A stretch of DNA of 64,000 bases from positions 3,720,001-3,784,000 of the forward strand of contig OW818662.1 of assembly GCA_942492915.1 (NCBI GenBank), in the 5' to 3' direction. This DNA is from Turneriella sp942492915. GTDB lineage: Bacteria; Spirochaetota; Leptospiria; Turneriellales; Turneriellaceae. Below the pieces are notes generated by a model. The model was given only the letters and a program-made list of their open reading frames with translations, made no database searches and was not told where the DNA came from. Each line of letters opens with the position of its first letter. Position 1 is the first letter of the stretch. Of this stretch, positions 24,712 through 33,264 are shown piece by piece. The translations under genes and the position numbers were made by a program.

Positions 24712-25844
24712 TCGACAAAACCGGCTACACCGTAGCGATCCATATTTGACGAGATCGCTTTCGGCGGGTTTGCGTTGATGACGCGGGCGAAAGATGCTTT
24801 GCGTGTGGCCTCTTGCCACTCACCCCAACCTGGGTTTTCTGCCCAGTAACGCACGCGCACGGGATGCATGTGCTTTTCAGAGACTGGCGCGATTTTTTCT
24901 CCCAATGTCAGCTTGACGAGATTGGCAAAATAATCATAACGCAAACCTTTGGGAATCATAAAATCGGCGACGTGCTCGCCAGGAATCTGCGCGCTCAGTT
25001 CGACGAGATAGATACGATCGGCCACGACCTTCCATTCGCTGACAACGGGCGTGTCTGAAAGTTGCAGGCGCATGCAGATCTGTTCGTGAATCTGCTGAAT
25101 GCTCGCAGACAAATGAGCGTAGCGCGAGGGAAAACGGTGTTCGAGATCAATATAAGGGGGATCTTGAGCCGGTATGCGGTCGTGTACCGATATCAAATGA
25201 TAATGAAAGTTCTGCGCAAATCCGGTGACGATGATTTCATCGCCTTCGATGAACTGTTCAAGTATAAATTCGTGACCTTTGATACCGAGCGATTCAAGAT
25301 GGCGCCGCGAAAGAAAGTTCTTTATTTCGAGCCAGTTCTCAAGCCTGTAGACATGCCTTTTTGATGCGCCGCGCCGCGTTTTTACGATCAACGGAAACCC
25401 CAGCTGTTCGATGCTTTCCCGGTGCATGCTCTGCGAGATTTCCAGAAAGTTGGGCTGCGCAAAGTTGGAGTGCTCAAGGCCTGCAAGCATTTTGCGCACC
25501 TGCAGTTTGTCGAGCACGGTTTCCATGAGTGTGCGGCTAAGCCCAATAATACTCAGCCTCTCGCAAAGGAAGGCAAAACTCGCCAGCGCATCGCCGTAAC
25601 TTGCGGCGTAGCCACCGGCGATCTGGCTGGGCTCGACCAGATTGCAGATTTTGTAGTAGATCTTGCGGTAATTCAGAATCGATTCCTGAATTTTGAGATC
25701 GCAGAGTTTGAGACCTGCTGCGCTGATATTTCGATCGACCCCGATGATTTTCAGGCCCTGATCGCGTGCAGCACGTATCAGCGGTAACTGGTTGTCACCC
25801 GCCCCCAAAGATAAATAAAACCCGTCTTTTTCGGCTGTGGCCAC
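24708..25844 (-). CDS. ATP-grasp enzyme (carboxylate-amine ligase-like)
   Basis: A protein of about 378 residues from the GTG at 25844. An N-terminal Rossmann-like part (LSLGAGDNQLPLIRAARDQGLKIIGVDRN) precedes the ATP-grasp fold: the small subdomain FPLIVKTRRGASKRHVYRL, LEQFIEGDEIIVTGF, and the metal-binding end VSEWKVVADRIYLVELSAQIPGEHV, where E and N/Q-type positions are retained. Such enzymes form amide or thioester bonds via acyl phosphates. Substrate cannot be told. The frame is open to a GTG at 25919, but that codon sits in a hairpin followed by six T, so the downstream GTG is preferred, though its ribosome site is weak. Confidence 0.75.
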   Translation of the reverse strand: MATAEKDGFYLSLGAGDNQLPLIRAARDQGLKIIGVDRNISAAGLKLCDLKIQESILNYRKIYYKICNLVEPSQIAGGYAASYGDALASFAFLCERLSIIGLSRTLMETVLDKLQVRKMLAGLEHSNFAQPNFLEISQSMHRESIEQLGFPLIVKTRRGASKRHVYRLENWLEIKNFLSRRHLESLGIKGHEFILEQFIEGDEIIVTGFAQNFHYHLISVHDRIPAQDPPYIDLEHRFPSRYAHLSASIQQIHEQICMRLQLSDTPVVSEWKVVADRIYLVELSAQIPGEHVADFMIPKGLRYDYFANLVKLTLGEKIAPVSEKHMHPVRVRYWAENPGWGEWQEATRKASFARVINANPPKAISSNMDRYGVAGFVD

Positions 25845-25884
25845 TCTTTTGATTATCGGCGGGTTCTGGCTGCGGGTTGCAGAG

Positions 25885-25926
25885 AAAAAATTGTGATTCG
25901 GTGGTGGCTCAGCCACCACCGAATCA
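25885..25926 (-). terminator. Terminator-like hairpin in the leader of the ATP-grasp gene
   Basis: Arms 25894-25909 and 25911-25926 form a 15-16 bp perfect stem; on the minus strand it is followed, 3 nt later, by TTTTTT (25890-25885). This is a full intrinsic terminator facing into the ATP-grasp gene, with no minus-strand gene upstream. It would act as an attenuator or as a barrier to antisense transcription. Confidence 0.72.
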
Positions 25927-25973
25927 CCGGCTAATCTGATTGACAGTTTGCGGGGTTGACCTATGCATTCACC

Positions 25974-28166
25974 ATGTTCAAACCTGCTCGCTTCCGCTAT
26001 TATGCATCCGCAACGCGATTGATGCCGCTGCGTGCCGCTGGCCGGGGGCTGCTCTTTTCATTGCTCATGGCGACCGCCTTCATGCGCGCGGCCTGCCAGC
26101 AGCTGCTCGAAGAAGAGACTGACGTGAGGGTGTCGAAGCAGGTGCCCGAGGCGGGCAATTGTGGCACTTTGCCGGCATCTGTGACGCTCGAATTTTCGAT
26201 CGAGATGGATGCTTCTAGCGTCAATGCAGTCAATGTCGGTACCGCATGCACGGCAAATGTTCAGGTGTCATTGGATGATTTTACCAACTGCGTCAATTTC
26301 ACCGCAGCACCGACGACCAGCAACAACAAGGCATTCGTCTACACGCCTGCATCGGCATTTGCCTCAACGGCAAATTACAAGATTCGGGTGAAGACAGGCG
26401 CAAAATCATCTTCAGGCAAAGCACTCGCGAATGAATATACTTCAGCGGCGGGCTTCGGCGCACAGGCACAGTTGCTCATTACCGAAGTGGGCATGTGTCG
26501 CTATACAAACCGCTCATGCTGGTTTGAGATTCACAATAAGTCGAGTCAATGCTCGGTGAATTTGGCTGACTATAAGATTCGATCGACATATGTGGATAGC
26601 GTCAGCGGGGGAAATACAGGCGCCGCAGAAACTTTTGATCTGCCCGAATTGTCATTGGCCGGTGGAGCATACTTGGTAGTACGTGGCGCTGCGACCAATG
26701 GTGGCGAATACATTAACGGTCCCGGACAGATATATATTCTTAAGCAGGTTTTGGACGGAGCGACTAGGTTACCGTGGTGGACAAATAACGGAGCCATTGA
26801 GATTATCAAAGGTGCTACCACAATTGATTTTGTCGAGGTCGGGCCGACCGTAGTAACACCATCATCCGGTGGTGCGGCCAGTTGGACTGACGGTACGCAG
26901 CCCGCTATGTGGGCTCCGAATGATGCAAATTACGGCAAGAGTATCGCCAGAAATGCAAATCTCACAGACACAAATGTTGGTGACGACTGGGTCGCCCGCG
27001 ACTTCGCCACACCCGGAGCCCCCAACGACGTAACCTGCACAACCGATGCCGACGCCGACGGCATTCCCGACTGTTCCGAAGTTTCTGGCTCAACTTATGC
27101 CGGTTTGAATCTCTACGCGATGGGTGCTCGCACCGGGCAAAAAGACGTTTTCATCGAAGTGGATTATATGGACAGCACCGATCCGGGTGTGATACCGCAA
27201 CGCGCTGCGCTGGACAAAGTTAAAGCGGCTTTTGCTGCTAAGGGATACAAGTTGCACTTTGACGTGGGCGACCTGTTTCATCAGGCTGATGGTATCAATG
27301 AGGCATACCACGACCTGGGCAATGCATCGGCAAAAGTGCCGTTTGCGCAAGGCATCGAACTCGGTGCGGCGGGTGATAAGGCGAACTTCTATACATATAA
27401 AGCAGGCCACATGGATATTCGCCGCCGCAATATTTTCTATTATATGCTGTTTGCCTATTCACGCAATGCAGACGGCAGCGCCGGGTCGAGCGGTGTCGCC
27501 GAGGTCAACGGCAACGATTCAATTATTGCGTTGGGCAATTGGGGCCTGGTTACAGACAGCAATCGCCTGATCAATTACCAGGCTTCAACGCTCATGCACG
27601 AGTGGGGCCACAACCTCGGGCTGCTGCACGGCGGTAATGACAATGTGAATTACAAGCCCAACTATTTCAGCATTATGAACTATCATTATCAATTGTCAGG
27701 ATTGCCGACTCTGGACAACAACCCGGGTGACAGGTATTATCTCTACCGTCGCAACAATTATGGCGATTGCTCGCTGATTACCTCAATCTCGCAGCTGACA
27801 AACAATTATAACAGCGCAACCTTCAAAATGGACTTCGCTGATGGCGCGGGAACACCAATCGCTGAAGGCACCATCAGTGAGAGCGCGGGCCTGAACCGGC
27901 CAGGCAGCAGCTCGATCGATTATAACTGCAATGGTAGCATTTCTACCATTAGCAAAGACCTGAACGGCGATGGCGCGACCAATACGCTCAACGGGTTCGA
28001 CGATTGGGGCAATATCAACGTCATATTTTTGCGCAAGTACAGCGGTGCTGATTCTGGCTATTTTCAACTCGCCGGCGACGGCGAAAAAATTCACATCGAC
28101 CCGATCGGCAATGACCGGCAGCCAGTGATCGACGAACCCGATATGGCATGGGCGCGCGCAAAATAG
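25974..28166 (+). CDS. Metzincin-type zinc metalloprotease lipoprotein with Big_5-like and lamin-tail domains
   Basis: From the ATG at 25974 the product is 730 residues. After a hydrophobic signal ending FMRAACQQLLEE, probably lipidated at the Cys, come a Big_5-like Ig domain (about 65-155: VTLEFSIEMDASSV ... YKIRVKTGAKSSSGKALAN), a lamin-tail-like beta domain (about 165-300: LLITEVGMC ... WFEIHNKSS), a calcium-type DADADGIPDC segment, and a protease core (about 385-end). HEWGHNLGLLHGG (about 541) with a downstream SIMNY Met-turn is the metzincin signature. A late DLNGDGATNTLNGFDDW is calcium-loop-like. It is probably a surface protease. TTG 25956 or ATG 26022 are other possible starts. Confidence 0.82.
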   Translation: MFKPARFRYYASATRLMPLRAAGRGLLFSLLMATAFMRAACQQLLEEETDVRVSKQVPEAGNCGTLPASVTLEFSIEMDASSVNAVNVGTACTANVQVSLDDFTNCVNFTAAPTTSNNKAFVYTPASAFASTANYKIRVKTGAKSSSGKALANEYTSAAGFGAQAQLLITEVGMCRYTNRSCWFEIHNKSSQCSVNLADYKIRSTYVDSVSGGNTGAAETFDLPELSLAGGAYLVVRGAATNGGEYINGPGQIYILKQVLDGATRLPWWTNNGAIEIIKGATTIDFVEVGPTVVTPSSGGAASWTDGTQPAMWAPNDANYGKSIARNANLTDTNVGDDWVARDFATPGAPNDVTCTTDADADGIPDCSEVSGSTYAGLNLYAMGARTGQKDVFIEVDYMDSTDPGVIPQRAALDKVKAAFAAKGYKLHFDVGDLFHQADGINEAYHDLGNASAKVPFAQGIELGAAGDKANFYTYKAGHMDIRRRNIFYYMLFAYSRNADGSAGSSGVAEVNGNDSIIALGNWGLVTDSNRLINYQASTLMHEWGHNLGLLHGGNDNVNYKPNYFSIMNYHYQLSGLPTLDNNPGDRYYLYRRNNYGDCSLITSISQLTNNYNSATFKMDFADGAGTPIAEGTISESAGLNRPGSSSIDYNCNGSISTISKDLNGDGATNTLNGFDDWGNINVIFLRKYSGADSGYFQLAGDGEKIHIDPIGNDRQPVIDEPDMAWARAK

Positions 28167-28825
28167 TGTCGCTGCTGCCTGCTGCTTTTTCGGTCGCGGT
28201 TGCTGCGGTCTGCGTTGCGGCGTGTTCTGGCCCTAAAGGTGAAAACGGGCTGCGCGCAGAAGCGCAGTTGCGTGTCGCGGGCAGCGGGCTCAGCATCACG
28301 GGGGCGGTCGGCGATCAGGTGTTGGCGCGCGTCTACCGGATTCAGAAGCGTGAGCAGAACGGGGCGTCGATGCTTGATATTGTAATAAGCCTCAATGACG
28401 GTTCTAAATCCACCTTACGCATTTCGCCCTGGTCACTCGGCGAAGTCACATGTGCGCCTGCTGAGTGCGGTATCGAAGTTGAACGCATGCAATACCCCGA
28501 TGGGCCCGAGTCGCGGGTGAAAATCAGCCGCAAGGGTCGGTTGGTGGCAATGGCGGCGACGCAGAGCCGGCTCAGGGCGCTGCCGGGCGCCGCGCCGTTT
28601 AGGCTCGTGTCGCCTTCGGCGCCGAAAGTGCCGGGCCGGCGCGTGCCAGTCGATCTACGCGTCGGTGATGTTGCCGCGCCGCGCGGCAAGACGGCACGTA
28701 TAGCTATGGAAAAACAGAGCTGTGATTTTCATCTTATTGATGCGACGACCGCAGCTGACCCAAGACCGGGAATAGCCGAAGAGTCACCTGCGTTTATTGC
28801 AGACTGGGTTGTGGTTTGTAATTAA
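28148..28825 (+). CDS. Small lipoprotein of unknown function
   Basis: A 225-residue protein with a clean lipoprotein signal (SVAVAAVCVAAC, Cys at about 27) followed by a mature domain of unrecognised type. The sequence has few cysteines (two pairs, APAECG and SCDFH), basic patches, and many short beta-like stretches. It overlaps the metzincin gene by 19 nt, so the two are co-translated, which suggests an accessory or propeptide-like role for the protease, but there is no direct sign of inhibition or activation. Its stop lies in a hairpin shared with the convergent barrel gene. Confidence 0.68.
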   Translation: MGARKIVSLLPAAFSVAVAAVCVAACSGPKGENGLRAEAQLRVAGSGLSITGAVGDQVLARVYRIQKREQNGASMLDIVISLNDGSKSTLRISPWSLGEVTCAPAECGIEVERMQYPDGPESRVKISRKGRLVAMAATQSRLRALPGAAPFRLVSPSAPKVPGRRVPVDLRVGDVAAPRGKTARIAMEKQSCDFHLIDATTAADPRPGIAEESPAFIADWVVVCN

Positions 28826-28855
28826 CCAACGCACATTCGGCGCGTTGGTTAATTA
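28819..28855. terminator. Bidirectional terminator holding both stop codons
   Basis: Arms 28819-28832 and 28842-28855 (TAATTAACCAACGC and its complement), 9-nt loop. The stop of the plus gene (28823-28825) and of the minus gene (28853-28855) both lie in the stem. On the plus strand TTTCTTTTT follows the stem. Confidence 0.82.
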
Positions 28856-30355
28856 TTTCTTTTTGCCAGCAGCCTTGCCCAGCGCACCCTTCGCAGGTGC
28901 AGGGGGCGCTGGAGTTTCAGCCGCCGCTTCGGGCAGGCTTGGTGCGGCTGCAGCATCGGTTGATTCTTTTGGTGCATCTGGGGCGAACACGTAGTCGACG
29001 CCGACTGAGACGCGGCTGACGTCGACACGATCGGTCTGGCCGACCGCATCAGAGTTGGTGATCGTCGTGAAGAGCAGATGAATCTTCAGGCGATTCACGG
29101 GTGTGTAGGTTACGCCTGCGCCGTACTTTTCGACATTGGCCTGCAGGTAGCGCGAGCTGCGCGCATCGACGGTCTTTGCAGGTGTCGCTAGGCTGTCGGT
29201 CTGTTCGCGCACGGTCTGCGAATAGACTGTAATTTCGGGATACCAACCCGCCTGCAGCGTCAGAATATTCGTTACGACGGGCAATTGAAACACGATTGGC
29301 AGATTAAACTTGCCTGCGAGGGTTGAATTGTTTTCTTGCAGGCGCTGGTTGTTGCCGGTGAAGCCGAGAATGCCGCCACTGAACCCCTGCGCGCCATTGG
29401 TCGCCATCGTTGTGACGGCTGAATAGGTGGCGCCGACTTCGGGCCCGATGTAAAACCGCGCCACGTCTGAGAGCGGCCATGCCATCGCATAACCGAGGTA
29501 TGCCTCGCCGCGGTTGTCGTTTTCATCGAGCTTGGCTGTTTCAACGGTTGTGCCGCTCGTGCGGCGCACGTCGACGTCGCCTTTCAGCTGGTGAGAAAAA
29601 TTGCCGCGCCAGTAGAGGCGTTCGCCGCGCTGCGTTAGGGTTATCCAGCCGAAGGTTGTGGCTTCGAGGTATTGTGTGTTCTGCGGTCTGCGTAGCTGGC
29701 CTGAAGTCAGGGCCGATGCGAGCGTGCCCGAATTAATCGCGCCAGCAGTCGTCTGGTCGAACGTGCCGCCGTTCTGGCGCATTGCGACGCCGAGTGACCA
29801 GACAATTTTGCGGTCGAGACTTTGGCCGATGTTTATGCCTGCGCGAATGCGGTTCGAGGTTTTGTCGGCAATTTCAGCACCTGCCGAATACGTCGTGCCG
29901 TCGTTCGTGTCTTTGCGCACGATTGCATTGTCGAGGTATTCGCCGATGAGGCCGACACCGAATGTGCCGAATTTGGTGCCGAGTGAGCCGCGAAAATGCG
30001 ATTGCCCGGTTGTGCTTTCGAAACTCGCCTGTTGTGTCGGGTCGTAATTTTGAGATTTTGATCTTTCATTTTTGAGGCCAACTGCCCAGTAGAGCGGCAG
30101 GCCGATGGTGTTGCGCCCGCCCATGACAAAGGTCTGTCGGTCGTATTGGTCGGGTGTGTATACCGATGAGATTGCGTCTTCTTTTTGCCAGCTGTAAAAC
30201 GCCGGTGTCACGATGTAATCCCATGTGTCGAAAACAAAGACCGAGTTAACTGCCGCCTGCGCGGGAATTGAAGTTCTGAACAGGTTAATCGACGCATGCA
30301 GAGGCAGCGCAGAGACGGCGCCGACCAGGGCTGCGATTCGCAAGGGATTCTTCAT
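28853..30355 (-). CDS. Outer-membrane beta-barrel protein with Ala/Pro tail
   Basis: A 500-residue protein with a signal peptide (MKNPLRIAALVGAVSALPLHA). Residues about 40-455 show the repeated amphipathic strands and short aromatic ends of a barrel (FGWITLTQRGERLYWRGNFSHQL; LKIHLLFTTITN; VSRVSVGVDYVFAP). It resembles TonB-independent 'OMP_b-brl' or long-chain transporter-like barrels, but no family is certain. Unusually the barrel is followed by an Ala/Pro-rich tail ending KGALGKAAGKKK, so the last residue is not the aromatic usually needed for BAM recognition; the final strand, ending VGVDYVFAP, probably is. Ribosome site TTAAGGT. It faces the P-type ATPase gene across 122 nt. Confidence 0.72.
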   Translation of the reverse strand: MKNPLRIAALVGAVSALPLHASINLFRTSIPAQAAVNSVFVFDTWDYIVTPAFYSWQKEDAISSVYTPDQYDRQTFVMGGRNTIGLPLYWAVGLKNERSKSQNYDPTQQASFESTTGQSHFRGSLGTKFGTFGVGLIGEYLDNAIVRKDTNDGTTYSAGAEIADKTSNRIRAGINIGQSLDRKIVWSLGVAMRQNGGTFDQTTAGAINSGTLASALTSGQLRRPQNTQYLEATTFGWITLTQRGERLYWRGNFSHQLKGDVDVRRTSGTTVETAKLDENDNRGEAYLGYAMAWPLSDVARFYIGPEVGATYSAVTTMATNGAQGFSGGILGFTGNNQRLQENNSTLAGKFNLPIVFQLPVVTNILTLQAGWYPEITVYSQTVREQTDSLATPAKTVDARSSRYLQANVEKYGAGVTYTPVNRLKIHLLFTTITNSDAVGQTDRVDVSRVSVGVDYVFAPDAPKESTDAAAAPSLPEAAAETPAPPAPAKGALGKAAGKKK

Positions 30356-30477
30356 ACCTTAAGTTTCATTCTCTCACCCGTCTGACAAGTAAAATTATGC
30401 ATTGCAGGCAGATTCTTGCCCGCGCGAAGGCATGACGTTGTTGGCGTAGCGACGCACCCGGCATTTGTGGCTCATTC

Positions 30478-33207
30478 ATGCCAGCTACCTACCATACGGG
30501 AAATATTGCGCACGTCGTCAAAACTCTGGCCTCTGATGCTGTGCGCGGTTTGACAGCCTCTGAGGCGCACCGCCGTCTCGCCACGCACGGTGAAAACCGC
30601 ATCACCGCCAAAACGCGGCGCTCAAAAATCGAGTTGCTCGTCGAACAGTTCAAGAACCTTCTGGTGTTGCTGCTCGTCGCTGCGTCATTGCTGTCATTTT
30701 TGCTCGGTTCTGTTAACGACGGCGTCGTACTTTTTACCATTGTGATAATCAATGCACTGGTAGGTTTTTTTCAGGATTGGAAGTCAGAGAATATCGCCGC
30801 CCGGCTCGGCAGTCTCGTGACAGAACGTGCTATCTCGGTTCGTGACGGGTCGCGTATTGAAGTGCCTGTTGCCTCGCTGGTGCCGGGCGATATTATCTAC
30901 CTGCAAGAGGGCGATGGCATTCCGGCGGATTGTCGGCTGATACGCGGCGTCACGGTGATGGCGAACGAGATGGCGCTCACAGGTGAATCGGTCGCTGCAG
31001 AAAAGAGTGATACCTTCGAAACTGAGACGGTAGCGCTGCCATTACCCGAGCGGCGCAATTTGCTGTATTTCGGCACGGCGTTGGTTCGCGGTGAGGCCAC
31101 GGCGATTGTGTGCGCGACTGGGGACAACACAGAGCTCGGCAGAATAGCCGTTTCATCGCAGAATATGACCCGTGAATTGTCGCCACTGCAAAAAGAACTG
31201 AACGGGCTAGGCAGCAAAATCACAAAGTTCGCCCTTTCGCTTGCAGCTCTGCTTTTCGCGGTGCAGGTGCTGCGCGACGAACCGATCAAGACTGCGCTTA
31301 TCTTTGCGGTCAGCATCGCGGCCGCCATGGTTCCCGAAGGGTTACCCGCGCAAATTTCAATGGGATTGTCTCTCGGGGTCGCGCGTCTGGCGCGCAAGAA
31401 TGGAGTCGTCAAAAGGCTTTCTTCGGTCGAAGCGCTCGGCGCGGCCACGGTGATCGCATCAGATAAGACAGGTACAATCACCCGAAACGAAATGACGATC
31501 ACCGCTGCTTATTTCGAGGGTAAGAACTACCGCATTACAGGCACGGGATACAATCCCGAGGGCGAAATTTTCGACGAGGCGGGCAAAGTGATGAATCCCG
31601 GATCGCTCGGCGACGAGAAGATTCTTTTTCTCGCCGGATTTCTCTCGTCGACAGGTACTGTTAACCCACCTGATGAGTTTCACGAAGAGTACTACGCGTT
31701 GGGTGACCCGACAGAAGCCGCTTTTGCGACGTTGCTGATGAAGGCCGGATACAAACCTGAAGAGGTGACCGCAGAGTATCCGCGGGTGAAGCTGTTTCCA
31801 TTCGATTCAGACCGCAAGCGCATATCGATCGTGCGCGAACACCGCGGCAAACACACTGCCTTCATCAAAGGCTCTATTGAGTCATTGCTGCCGCTCTGTA
31901 CCCGCCGGCGCATCGATGGCAGTGAATCGGAGCTTGACGACAAGCAGCGCGAAGAACTGCTCTCCGTTTCGCGCGCGTATTCGGCGCAGGCTCTGCGCGT
32001 CATCGCGCTGGCTTATCGTGATCTCGAATGTGCTGAGAATCTGACACAAGAAGGTGTCGAGTCGAATTTGGTCTATTCGGGATTCGTGACGATGATCGAT
32101 CCCCCACGCGACGAAGTGCATGCTGCTGTCAAAGCAGCGAAAGAGGCGGGTATTCGCCTCATGATGATCACGGGCGACCACCAGGCAACTGCACGTTCGA
32201 TAGCGAACGCGATCGGCATGGCTGAACACACGAGCAAGCCGATACCGGTGATCAACAGCGACGAACTTCACGCGATGGACGGCGAGGCGCTCAAATCTGT
32301 GGTCGACGCACCCGCACTCGTCTTTTCGCGGGTATCGCCCGACGAGAAATTGCGCATTATCGAGGCGCTGCAAGGGCGCGGCGACGTCGTTGCTGTCACC
32401 GGCGACGGCGTGAACGACACGCTGAGTCTGAAGCGCGCCGACATCGGTGTTGCGATGGGGCGCGGTGGCAGCAAGGTTGCGCAAGAGGCGGCGAGTCTGA
32501 TTCTGCTCGACAACTCTTTCGCGACGATCGTCGCGGCGGTGAGGGAAGGGCGAACCATTTTTCGCAATCTGCAGAACAACGTCGTCGCGACACTGTCTTC
32601 AAACTTGACCGAACTTCTTTGCGTGCTCGCAGGATTTGCCCTGCTGCCGTTTGGGCTGCCGCCAATCATTCTACCGGTGCAGATTCTGCTCGTCGATCTG
32701 GTGGGAGAGATGCTGCCCCTGCTCATGCTGACGTACGACCCGGCGACGCCGGGAATCATGAAAGAGATCCCGCGCAAGAAAGGCGCTTTGCTCGACCGTA
32801 GCCGTTTTGTGCACGTAGCCGCAACCGGAGTGATTCGCGGGCTCATTTCTACGCTTGTCTTTATCGCCGTCTTCACACGGCACCAGGGCGCCGAGCGCGC
32901 CTGGGAACAGGGCTTGTCTGCTACTTTCGCCACGATCGTGACGACGCAGTTTGTCGGCATCTTTTTTCTGCGCGCGGCGCGCGGTATTCCCGGGCGCGAG
33001 ACATTCTCTAATCCTTATCTTTTTATGGGTATCGCGCTGTCGCTCGCTGCGATGCTCGCGCTCATCTACGTTCCGTTTCTGAACTTCTATCTGCATACGA
33101 ACCCGCTCGGGCAGGGCGACTGGCTGATTGTCGCGCAGGGCCTCGGTGTCTTTGCGGTCTTCAGCGCGGTCTTCGGCTATTTCAGGGGTAATGTACGGCG
33201 CCGCTGA
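30478..33207 (+). CDS. P-type cation-transporting ATPase (P2 type)
   Basis: A 909-residue membrane ATPase with every hallmark in order: N-terminal cation ATPase domain (LATHGENRITAKTR), MALTGES actuator motif, MVPEGLPAQ in the fourth transmembrane helix, the phosphorylated Asp in SDKTGTITRNEM (about 329), DPTEAAF, KGSIESLL, MITGDH, and TGDGVNDTLSLKRADIGVAMG. The PEGLP motif is that of P2 pumps (Ca2+, Na+/K+-like, or Mn2+). Ten transmembrane helices are expected. It would export or import a divalent or monovalent cation using ATP. Ion specificity is not decidable by eye. Stand-alone gene with its own promoter region. Confidence 0.9.
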   Translation: MPATYHTGNIAHVVKTLASDAVRGLTASEAHRRLATHGENRITAKTRRSKIELLVEQFKNLLVLLLVAASLLSFLLGSVNDGVVLFTIVIINALVGFFQDWKSENIAARLGSLVTERAISVRDGSRIEVPVASLVPGDIIYLQEGDGIPADCRLIRGVTVMANEMALTGESVAAEKSDTFETETVALPLPERRNLLYFGTALVRGEATAIVCATGDNTELGRIAVSSQNMTRELSPLQKELNGLGSKITKFALSLAALLFAVQVLRDEPIKTALIFAVSIAAAMVPEGLPAQISMGLSLGVARLARKNGVVKRLSSVEALGAATVIASDKTGTITRNEMTITAAYFEGKNYRITGTGYNPEGEIFDEAGKVMNPGSLGDEKILFLAGFLSSTGTVNPPDEFHEEYYALGDPTEAAFATLLMKAGYKPEEVTAEYPRVKLFPFDSDRKRISIVREHRGKHTAFIKGSIESLLPLCTRRRIDGSESELDDKQREELLSVSRAYSAQALRVIALAYRDLECAENLTQEGVESNLVYSGFVTMIDPPRDEVHAAVKAAKEAGIRLMMITGDHQATARSIANAIGMAEHTSKPIPVINSDELHAMDGEALKSVVDAPALVFSRVSPDEKLRIIEALQGRGDVVAVTGDGVNDTLSLKRADIGVAMGRGGSKVAQEAASLILLDNSFATIVAAVREGRTIFRNLQNNVVATLSSNLTELLCVLAGFALLPFGLPPIILPVQILLVDLVGEMLPLLMLTYDPATPGIMKEIPRKKGALLDRSRFVHVAATGVIRGLISTLVFIAVFTRHQGAERAWEQGLSATFATIVTTQFVGIFFLRAARGIPGRETFSNPYLFMGIALSLAAMLALIYVPFLNFYLHTNPLGQGDWLIVAQGLGVFAVFSAVFGYFRGNVRRR

Positions 33208-33264
33208 TCGCGGCTGTTGTCGCAAAAATAGTGGCGCGCCCCGTCGGGCTTTGCAGCATGGGCT

